This document shows, piece after piece, positions 12,018 to 20,237 of a stretch of 64,000 nucleotides of DNA (its first letter is position 1; each line of letters starts with the position of its first letter). The DNA is from Aotearoamyces nothofagi (Eukaryota > Ascomycota > Leotiomycetes > Leotiales > Tympanidaceae). The DNA lies in the NCBI GenBank assembly GCA_015345905.1, contig JADDTR010000016.1, positions 4,631 through 68,630 on the forward strand. The letters run 5' to 3'. The notes beneath the pieces were generated by a model, which saw nothing but the letters and a program-made list of their open reading frames with translations, made no database searches and was not told where the DNA came from. Position numbers and translations under genes: made by a program.

Positions 12018-13007
12018 GCGGTTCTGATTTTCACATAACTGCTTTCTGAGCGCTGCATACAAGCGAGTGACGGTCCCGGGAGTTACTTTTGTATCACGAC
12101 AGACAGACATACAGACAGATAAACAGATATAATCTGGCGTTCGGGCTCTGCGGCATGCGGGGGGGGAGTCCTACGGCAGCGAGCGAGCGAGAGAGAGAGC
12201 TGCTTTTCTTGTCTTGTCTTTTCTTGTTTTGTCTTGTCTTGCTAGATTTGCTATTTATATTTATCTATATATCTACCGAGCAAGAGATGACATGATATGA
12301 TATGATATGACATGGATGAGCGCGCGAACGTGTCTTGTCTTGTCTTGTCTTGTTTGAGGGGGTGGGGGGGGTGTATATCTCCTTTCCCCTCTTTCTTTTT
12401 TCTTTCTTTTCTTCCTCCTTTCTTTCTTCCTCTACGGAACGGAACGGTGCGGGAGGGCGAGCTCTTCTTCTCTGCCGTCCCCCCCCTTCTCTCTCAAGCG
12501 TACACGATCCCCCCCCCCCCCCCTCTCTCAAGCGTAAACGATTCTTTGATCTCGGCATAGAGATATATACAGACGCCACGAATAGAGAGAGAGAAAGGGG
12601 GGGGTTTTTTTTTTCTTAAATGTTGCGTGTCTGCATGTTATCTATTGTCTCTTGCTGCTCGCGAACTGGATGCGGTGTGTCGTGCTGAGGAGGAGTTGGA
12701 TGCGGTGTCGTGCAGAGAAGAAGAAGAAGAAGGGGGGGGAAGAGGCGTATCGGTCGTGCTGAGAGGGAGGAGGAGACGTGTCGAGCAGAGATCTCACGTG
12801 AAAAAAAGATGCCCTACGTGCTGGTGAAGGAATCGAGAGGAGGCGGGAATGAATGAATAGATAGATAGATAAAGAGAGTAGGGGGGGGGGGTCATGAAAA
12901 ATCAAAGCTCGACTCTCTCCACACCGCGCGGGGTTTTCTTCTTCTCTTTTCGCCCGGAAGGGTCCTGGCATGAGTCACGGTTATGAGATGGCAACGAGGG
13001 GCGAGAA

Positions 13008-13216
13008 GGGGGGGGGGGGGGGGGGGGGGGNNNNNNNNNNNNNNNNNNNNNNNNNNNNNNNNNNNNNNNNNNNNNNNNNNNNNNNNNNNNNNNNNNNNNN
13101 NNNNNNNNNNNNNNNNNNNNNNNNNNNNNNNNNNNNNNNNNNNNNNNNNNNNNNNNNNNNNNNNNNNNNNNNNNNNNNNNNNNNNNNNNNNNNNNNNNNN
13201 NNNNNNNNNNNNNNNN

Positions 13217-13292
<76 letters not shown>
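13008..13292. other. Assembly gap flanked by poly-G and poly-C
   Basis: 23 G bases (13008-13030), then 186 N (13031-13216), then 76 C bases (13217-13292). The flanking homopolymers may be sequencing artefacts rather than genomic sequence (see findings). Confidence 0.95.
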
Positions 13293-13363
13293 ATCTTCTT
13301 CACGATGTCCTTCTCGGCGGCGCGTGCGGCGGTGCGGTCTGGACGGCGTGTATGTAGGGCGTG

Positions 13364-13420
13364 ATTATTATTATTATTATTATTATTATTATCATCATTA
13401 TCTTCTTCTTCTTCTTTTTT
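13364..13420. repeat. (ATT)n followed by (TTC)n
   Basis: Trinucleotide repeats just right of the gap, immediately downstream of the PQ-loop gene. Confidence 0.85.
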
Positions 13421-13541
13421 CCGTACTCCCGACAAGTGCAGCGGCTTGCTCTCTGCGTGTCTAATCTCTGTCGTTATTTATTTCGTCGTGTGCGCGAGCG
13501 GGGGCGGGAGAGGGAGGGAGGGTGGGTGGCGATTGTATGGA

Positions 13542-15023
13542 TCATACGGATTGTACGGATTGTACGGCCGGACGGCTCGCCGAGGGGCCGTGCTCTAGCT
13601 CGATGGACTTCTTGGAGGAGAAGTGGAAGCTCCGCTCGGAGAAGGGGAAGGCGGTGCCTTCTTTGCTGTGCTCGTCCAGCACGTCGTCGAATGTCTTGCC
13701 GGCAGCTTTGGCTTGCTTGCGGATCTTGCGTGAGCGGACGAGAAAGACGAGTTGCGAGATGAAGATGCCGCCCTCGAGTATGAGACTGCCGGGGTTAGTA
13801 GGAGCTGAGGGATGTTGCGCTTGCTCACGTACCAGACGATGTATAGCACTCCGCCGAGGATATCGAAGCTGTTCTGGGCCACTGGTTGAGGTCAGGGGCG
13901 GGCGGGGGTGCGGGGAGCGCGAGACGTACCAAGTGCCATGAGGGAGAAGAATGCCCCTAGCCAATCAATGGTGATGAAGATCTGAAAATGTCAGAGCCGC
14001 TTTTCTCCCACGAACGCGACGAGTACTGACCCAATTGATCCCCACAACTCTTCCTCTGCGTTTCCACATCTCGTAATACGGAGGGATGAGACCGGCAGCT
14101 AGGCATACACAAGCAATGACGCCGACAATTGTAATGGGGTAGGTAATACCGCGATCGTAGAGAGGCTGGGCCTGTCAGCATGATGCAGGGGGCTTGAGTT
14201 CGAAAGCATACCTTCAGAGTTAGGATGAGCGCTGCTTCTACTCCGCCAAATGCCAGGCCAAAGAAAACTGCAAAAGCGACGGCTTTCCATGTTTTCCAGT
14301 GACTTAAATTGGGTTAGCCAAATCCGTAGCCACTGAATTTGTGACCTACTCATGATAGACGAGTGTCTGGCTCCAGCTGACAAGAGCTAGTGCACAGAAG
14401 ACTTGAGGCTGGACTTGGATTGGAATATTAAAATTCTGCTAGGGTTAGCTGGATTTTCCGGACCGTAGGCTGACACTGACCTGTGCTATCGCGTAGGTAC
14501 CAAATGGGACACCACCTATTCTTGTTAGATCACTCTACTTCGTATGGCGGATCACCTACAAACTGCCCATAGAAACATCATCGACCCAGGGAGTCCATCT
14601 GTCTTCTTGACTTTCCAATTGAAGTAAATTCTAAGAAGTTAGAAATGCTTCGGAGATGAAGTCGAGATGCGTACTGTGGAATTAACTGGACATAACGTCA
14701 GTAACGAGTCTGGTGGGGGATGCAAGTGCCTTACCTGAATACACCAAAATCTGAGATGAGAATATCAGCCCGACGCATGTACCAAGCAGGACCGGAATAT
14801 TTACACTGGCCGGGTTAGCCGTGAAACTGACGGATTCAGGAGGAAAGAGTAATAAGTACCTGTGCCTATTGTCTACTCGCACGTGATCAGTCAAGGCCGA
14901 ATATCACGCGATTGAAAGAGTCACTTACGCCAAGAACATTCGCAGACTTGAAAAGATCAGTCCAGATTCTACTACGCGGGGGTCAAGAATACTCACGACC
15001 GGGATGCTGGTCTGAGGAGCCAT
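13542..15023 (-). CDS. PQ-loop repeat membrane protein (MtN3/SWEET-like fold), 13 exons
   Basis: Read on the minus strand from ATG 15021-15023. Exons: 14997-15023, 14929-14946, 14832-14872, 14735-14750, 14675-14685, 14560-14630, 14481-14515, 14350-14435, 14212-14302, 14031-14165, 13930-13981, 13833-13881, 13542-13785 (291 residues). The joined product has the layout of a seven-helix PQ-loop protein: first PQ motif in WCIQLIPQIYFNWK, then KKTDGLPGSMMFLW, a second PQ-like half with LIPPYYEMWKRRGR and the INWIFITIDWLGAFFSLMAL segment, and a cytosolic, charged C-tail. Relatives include vacuolar basic amino-acid exporters and other organellar transporters; the substrate is not evident. Exon 3 is uncertain: ending it at 14860 matches the family better (GTIGT then FWCIQ) but leaves the frame one base short, whereas the longer exon used here restores frame by adding about ten residues in helix 1. 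Confidence 0.82.
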
Positions 15024-15945
15024 GGGTGCGTGCTATGCAACATGCAAGAAACAAGGAAACGAAAAGCAAGGGAAGATATCGAATGAAGAGAAAAGAATCG
15101 TTTCCAAGGGAGCAAAAAAGTTGTTATACGGCTACGGGCGGATAAGTGTAATCGCGGCGAATCTATGTACGAATGAGGCAATCCCATGCGAAACTGTGTG
15201 CGCTTATCTTATCGCGCCTCCACCCCACGTGCTTGCCCCTCCAAGGAGTGGATTAGAGTTACGGATGGCGACAGCGCCACATGCCATGTCCAGAACGCCG
15301 CGGTTTAATTCTATATTGCAGGACCGAGAGGAAGAGACGGCAGTGATGGGAGAACAAGAACGGCAGGCAAGGAGGGAGTGGAAGCATCCTCGCCGATAAC
15401 CGTCAGGGAGATTTCATGTCATTTTCTCCCGTAACTTACTTGGTATGAGTCGGGGATTTATCCAGATCGCTGCGTCATGTATTCCAACATCTGTGACTCG
15501 TCGCGGAGACCCGAAACACAGCGCGGAGTCTTCGCTGACTGATGCTCTAAAGATTGGCAAGCCGGCTTTGAAGCCCTTTGGCACTGGAACCATCCAGGGG
15601 TTTTTGTCACAGGTGGCCTTGTCGTCCTGCACTGTACGGCACAGGAGAGGTATAGAGGTAGATGGATCCTGGGGCGGCTCGAGAAGTCACGTGGCTGGCA
15701 GATGGAGAATTCTGCAGACATGAAATTCGAGCTGGGAAGTTGAGGGGAGATTCCTTGCGCGCTGGTGTTTTAAAGACAGAGAGACGTAGATGTTGTCGTA
15801 TTTTGCAGTTTACCAGCATTGCTGGCATTGCAAGGTACCTACGGTCGCCAAGGTCCTAATATTCGGATAAAGAGCGGCGCGCCAGTGGCGCGGTAGTTTT
15901 TCTGGGCTTATAGATCCGAATTAGCGAACTGTTCTCCAATAACTA
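15024..15945. other. Intergenic region upstream of the PQ-loop gene
   Basis: Should contain the PQ-loop gene promoter at its left end. No open frame with protein character and no RNA gene seen until the tRNA at 15946. Confidence 0.5.
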
Positions 15946-16038
15946 GCTTCCGTGGTCCAATGGTTAGGATTCCACCCTTCCAGAACTCGCAAGAGTCCAT
16001 GTCAGGTGGAGGTTCGTGTTCGATTCACGGCGGTTGCA
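15946..16038 (+). tRNA. tRNA-Gly(UCC)-like gene with 21-nt intron, copy 1
   Basis: Cloverleaf read by hand: D arm GTCC/GGAT with loop AATGGTTA; anticodon stem CCACC/GGTGG; loop CTTCCA then A, giving anticodon TCC; T arm TCGTG/CACGG around TTCGATT. The 21-nt intron after position 37 folds as CTC-GCAA-GAG. The acceptor strands GCTTCCG and CGGTTGC pair except for two adjacent T-T mismatches at 3:70 and 4:69. A degenerate T run follows about 35-40 nt downstream. It could be a working tRNA, a decaying copy, or a tRNA-derived repeat; A and B boxes look intact. Confidence 0.75.
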
Positions 16039-16166
16039 TTTAATTACACAAGCTTCATAAGACAGAAAGCCCTTCTCTTTTGCCAACTGATTCTCTTTTA
16101 TTTTATTTTTTTCGTCTATCTGTCTGATTTTTATTGCGACATTAGAGAACCGGACTCTAATAACCA

Positions 16167-16259
16167 GCTTCCGTGGTCCAATGGTTAGGATTCCACCCTT
16201 CCACAGCTCGCAAGAGCCGGCGTCAGGTGGAGGTTCGTGTTCGATTCACGGCGGTTGCA
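16167..16259 (+). tRNA. tRNA-Gly(UCC)-like gene with 21-nt intron, copy 2
   Basis: Same 93-nt gene as the copy 221 bp upstream, identical in the mature part. The intron differs at several positions but keeps a 4-bp stem capped by GCAA (GCTC-GCAA-GAGC). It carries the same T-T mismatches in the acceptor stem, so they predate the duplication or are maintained. A TTTTT run lies about 25 nt downstream. Confidence 0.75.
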
Positions 16260-16420
16260 AGAAAGCAGGATTCGAAATCTTATCTTTTTGTTTGGGGGGG
16301 CTGTCTATCCTCTCCATCATTCATCTCTTTATTTTTTCTTATTTATTTTTTTATTGGTTCTGGTGAATCTCTTCGTTAGCGAAATATACTTTTAGGACAT
16401 AGATGGCTGGAGTGGAGTGC

Positions 16421-16563
16421 TACAGTGGGTGGCCAGAAGTATTCGACCTGGTACGTGCAGGCCCACTTTTCATCACCAATGAAATTACTCATTCTTGTTG
16501 TCTACATGATCTATTGGTTCGGCGGGCACGTACCAGGTCGAATACTTCTGGCCACCCACTGTA
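16421..16563. mobile_element. Small Tc1/mariner-type TIR element (MITE)
   Basis: Perfect 38-bp inverted repeats at 16421-16458 and 16526-16563 surround a 67-bp core. The outermost TA on each side fits a TA target-site duplication. The inner termini begin CAGTGGGTGGCCAGAAGTAT, very like Tc1/impala ends (CAGTG...GGCCA). At 143 bp it is non-autonomous, and no transposase is nearby. Perfect arms suggest recent insertion. Confidence 0.8.
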
Positions 16564-16722
16564 CCTACCTACCATCGAAATCAAATGGTTACATTAAGAC
16601 AGACAACACTGAGAGAGGAGGTTGTAAAAATCGGCATAATCGTTCCAGGTCGTACAAAATGTTGGACAAAATTCTTCGGTATTTTGTGTTTGGCTGCGGA
16701 AGGGAGGCGCTTGGATGCGGTT

Positions 16723-17020
16723 TATACCGCCTTCAGGGATTATTATTGTATGGTACGCCCCACTCTGCCAGGGCCCCGGTCAGCATGCTGCCTCTAGAAA
16801 GCTACTACCTACTGTCAGTGGTCTTCAGTGGAGGCGGTCGCTAAACTCCAAAGTTAGGATCACTAATTTCAGCGTACCTCAGGCTGTCTTTAGGCTTATT
16901 CCCAGCGTATATTCGCTAAGCTTCATTCAAACGCCCTTAGAACAGCACGAAGCACGGAGCACCACAGGGGATAAATAAAGTGGGTCGTACTAGACAATAA
17001 TAATCCCCGAAGGCGGTATA
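16723..17020. mobile_element. Second TIR element, 298 bp, probable MITE
   Basis: Inverted repeats of 40 bp at 16723-16762 and 16981-17020 match at 36 of 40 positions; the ends read TATACCGCCTTC. A TA duplication is possible. The core has no coding capacity. It is unrelated in sequence to the 143-bp element to its left. Family unassigned. Confidence 0.65.
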
Positions 17021-17218
17021 TTGGATGGACGGAAACAGCCGCCGGGTTGCGGCAACGCGCTCCGTTGCTCACGTGGCTGCGGAGAATATTGGAGCCCAAA
17101 CGAGGCCTGATTTCCCAGAATTCATCCTCACTCTTGCCACTTCAGCATTAAAAAATCCCACCTTATCCCTTTATCTTTCAGGTCGCCCAAAATCGCTTAG
17201 GAAAGAGTCTTTCTAGGA

Positions 17219-17580
17219 ATGGCGCTTATTCCTGGGTTCAATACTTGTATAACTGAGGAGACCTTGATGATATCGAGAAGGCTGTATATACACTGTTTAT
17301 ACTCGAAGACCTCGCTAATTTATAGTAGTCATAATCAATTTCCTCCTGATATAGCCGGTCTCGAGATAGATATTCTGACCGCCGGATTTAACAAGCTCTG
17401 TACGATTATTCTAAGATATAATGTCCAACGCCGTTTTCGGCTACAACTTCTTCATCGCTATATAACTATACCGGAGGGGTAAATCCTGTTAGGTGCTGGT
17501 ATAACAGAACCTCTTGGGTACTGGACAATATGTAAACATATTACCGATGTTGATTTAGGGAATATATATAGTCATATCAT
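17219..17580 (+). pseudogene. Relic of an unidentified fungal protein gene
   Basis: An open frame of 87 codons has protein-like composition (Ile, Leu, Tyr, Arg) and ends in TIPEG; protein-like sequence continues past it in the same orientation as far as about 17580, with ILLGA, TEPLGYW and SVD segments. The DNA is AT-rich. I do not recognise the family. It looks like the 3' part of a decayed gene. Confidence 0.35.
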
Positions 17581-17599
17581 ATCTGTAGATAGGAGGCCG

Positions 17600-18638
17600 C
17601 TATAAGAACCTCTCCGTGAAGAGTGATCCAAGGAGGCTGGGCTTTGGAAAGAGAACACTGGTTGGATGAAAGGCAAATAGCTCAAAAGCAAATCTGTATA
17701 CATCTAGGAAACCTGAGACCATTCTTTCTGAATTCTTTATTGCCTCAAAAGCTACAGAAGTGCTTGCTTTAGCCCTCGGTCTACCAACCTCGGATCGGAT
17801 CGTATATAGTACGCTCCCTAGGTTGTGTAACATCGACCCTATATAGCGCCTCCCTTGCAAAATCGATCGGGTTTTCACCGTCCTGTTCTTCCGGAGCTAT
17901 TGCCTCACGAGACGATGTTGTAGCCAGAGGTGCCTCCAATTGTTTTGTATATACAAGGCGACGTGGTTCTAGTAAATGTTAGGCCAAGCCATGGGTACCG
18001 GTATATCTCTTGAATTTCCTGTACCTCGTTGCTGCACCTTGACGATGAGGCCAATCTCTTGGTAAACATGCCATCGACACAATATAGGATATTGCACCCA
18101 TGCTCCTGAGAACCAATTATTTTGTTCTGCAATCCATTCTCCAAACTGCTTGCCAACTTCTGCTGTACAATCAGGTACAGACAATAGGTTATTAAGATCC
18201 CAGCCGTTCAGTAATCCCTGGCTCCCAGTCTTTGGATTATTTACCAGTCTCGCTCGCCTTACTTTCTAAGTTGCCGTCAATCTAACAGAATTCCAAAACA
18301 GGTAGAAAGTCCCCTACCGCAAATGCCTGATAGTGTTTACGATTAATCCATTTTGGTTCACCAGTAATGCTACATAGCAGCCTTGTTATATCTCTTACTG
18401 AGCAACTTTTGGCACTAATACCAGCGATCCTTTGTTCCAATACATTATCCAGAGCTGTCGTTTTGTCAGCTATATAAATATACTTGTTGATTATACACGG
18501 GTTGTTTGGAAGGGTAAGGCGAGGTAAAGCCACGAGGCCACTGTACCACGCTGGTATACTGGTATACTCGCTTAGACCTGATAACCCTAATGCATTTGAA
18601 ACTGAGAGTCTCACAAGTTCGCAAAGTTTCCAGAACAT
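17600..18638 (-). pseudogene. Decayed coding sequence of unknown family
   Basis: Three consecutive minus-strand open segments (about 18638-18282, 18184-17969 and 17878-17600) have protein-like composition, including segments such as LPRLTLPNNPCIINKY, TGEPKWINRKHYQAF, FGEWIAEQNNWFSGAW and RSEVGRPRAKASTSVAF. They are separated by interruptions that I could not explain with introns. The AT-rich composition and position beside small mobile elements suggest decay, possibly by repeat-induced point mutation. No family is recognised. Confidence 0.4.
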
Positions 18639-18650
18639 TCGCGAAGTTTC
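18618..18650. promoter_or_regulatory. Heat-shock-element array, seven units (one imperfect)
   Basis: TTC and GAA triplets alternate every five bases: TTC 18618, AAA 18623 (one mismatch to GAA), TTC 18628, GAA 18633, TTC 18638, GAA 18643, TTC 18648. This is the Hsf1 binding pattern. It overlaps the start of the decayed minus-strand open frame. Confidence 0.6.
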
Positions 18651-19036
18651 GCTAGATTTTCACCTCCCTATTGTAGTTAGTGTATTCCAAGATGTACAAC
18701 CTCGTAGGCGACATATCCCCTGGCTCGATTAGCTTCCCGACCTAATTTGTACACGGCAGTGAATTGTATAATATTACCTTACCTTTTGAATGAGATTGAT
18801 TGCTCAAAGTCGGACACGATGTTGAGCATGCTGTAATGAACTGACTTCGACGTCATGAAGATTTAGTATTTACAAGTACACTTCCCCCTGTAAACGAGTG
18901 GTCCAGTCTCTGCTCCTTGTTATAGTTACCATGTAATATATACCGTGTCGACTATCCCGCTTACAAGCAGTTCAGAAGTATTGCTCCGAAGCATTCCAAT
19001 GGCCTTGAGATGATAAGGTGACGGTCGCGGTAAAGA

Positions 19037-19074
19037 TTCGCGAACTTTCTAGAACTTTCTAGAACTTTCCGGAA
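19037..19074. promoter_or_regulatory. Heat-shock-element array, eight perfect units
   Basis: Eight uninterrupted alternating triplets at exact 5-bp spacing: TTC 19037, GAA 19042, TTC 19047, GAA 19052, TTC 19057, GAA 19062, TTC 19067, GAA 19072. Three units suffice for Hsf1 trimer binding. The array ends 296 bp upstream of the DUF7770 ATG, a promoter-like distance. The alternative is that it is part of a repeat element. Confidence 0.7.
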
Positions 19075-19370
19075 AGCGCGAATAGGGAGGATGGGCTTGC
19101 ATTAGCAGGTCTCGGAACAAGCACTGAGCCAACCACCCCCACCCAAGCATGGTTCCTGAGTTGACTATTACGCAGATTTCCTTCTTTTCCCTTAATCGTG
19201 AGCGGACCTGAAGGCTCTGAATGATTACATGTTCATTGATAAATAACTGGGAGCAAGAAACCAGAAGAAAATGAGTCAGGCGATAAAACTACGTAGTAAA
19301 GCCCTTACTCGAGGTAGACTTCTATCAGATATTTGTATCTCCGTATCAATGCTTCATCAGCAAACTCAAC

Positions 19371-19977
19371 ATGTCTATACAATATACACTCCAAACTGTC
19401 ACTGAGCAAATAGAGCATCGTCTAGTTTCGCACTTCAGAGTGGTTGTCCATACAGCTGGTATAGACCACACTGATCCTCGATTCAGCGAAAACCACTGGT
19501 CTATTTTCCTGCTCCACCCAACTGATAATAGGAGTGTCCGCCTCAACATGGAGCTAGAGAGTTCGGCAGTAGGACAGAATGCAGGTATTCTGCGAATTAC
19601 TGAGCACGATTACATTCTCTCAAATTCGGCTGTGTATCATTGGGATTTTGAAGCAGCCCGAGGATTGACTGTTTATTACGTTCTTGACGAGATCGAAAGG
19701 CTCCGTCGACATTTATACGACTTTACTGACAGTGGAATGGGTTGTCGGTTCTGGATGTAAGTGACAAGGCAGATCAACAAACTTAATTCAGAAACCAATA
19801 ATATTTAGATTGACTGTTATGCAAGATTTTGTTGCAAGGGGTCTCACTCCGGGCCGGGCGTTAGATAGAAGCACAGGTCCGACTCGGGAGATATCAATTC
19901 AGCATGTCATTGGGTACAACTACTCTCGAAATCAAGCGCCGGACGAAGATGAGATTGAACGGGGAACCTTTCGATGA
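19371..19977 (+). CDS. DUF7770-family protein
   Basis: Two exons, 19371-19756 and 19809-19977 (intron 52 bp), encode 184 residues, the usual size. Features that match this fungal family are an early VVVHTAG motif, NHWSIFLL, SVRLNM, a YILSNSAVYHWDF segment, and GCRFWILTVMQD, where the intron splits the Ile codon. The C-terminus has the VIGYNYSR motif. No enzymatic motif, signal peptide or membrane segment is visible; the family has no established function that I know of. The start is the first ATG of the open frame. It faces the APH-like gene tail-to-tail, 260 bp apart, and has an eight-unit heat-shock element upstream, so heat or proteotoxic induction is a reasonable inference. Sequence quality looks intact in contrast to the decayed DNA to its left. 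Confidence 0.75.
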
Positions 19978-20237
19978 GCAGAATATTGTTGGTATAGCTA
20001 AAGGAGTCAGATGAGCGAAGATTCTCCGGCTACTTAGGCTTATTCTATTTTATTGTCTCAAATAAATGATCTATATATAGGTTGACCTGCAAGACTCAGC
20101 CTCAAAAGGTCAAGAACCAAAAGTAGTCCAGTGCATCTGAAGATCGATATTGAAGGAAGCTGTCCAAGTTGCCGGAGGGGTGGAAAAGTCAATTTTATTT
20201 GCGAGATGTTCACTAGATCTCTCTCGTACTTCTCCTA

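Larger units (their letters stand above)
11787..13541. other. GC-rich, low-complexity intergenic island
   Basis: Lies between two convergent genes. It contains a 22-bp minisatellite, long pure G or C tracts, TTC/ATT/CTTGT repeats and the assembly gap. All open frames across it are products of homopolymers or gap bases. No gene is supported. Confidence 0.75.

Noticed and set aside
11805-12058. Open frames in several phases over the minisatellite
   Set aside because: Three 22-bp units equal 66 bp, so any stop-free unit set stays open in all phases; no coding evidence.
12902-13464. Open frames of 124-177 codons around the gap
   Set aside because: They consist of gap bases plus poly-G/poly-C (Gly and Pro runs) and trinucleotide repeats.
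16421-16563. Inverted repeat as a transcription terminator or tRNA-related hairpin
   Set aside because: The arms are 38 bp, perfect, TA-flanked and Tc1-like; far too long for a terminator.
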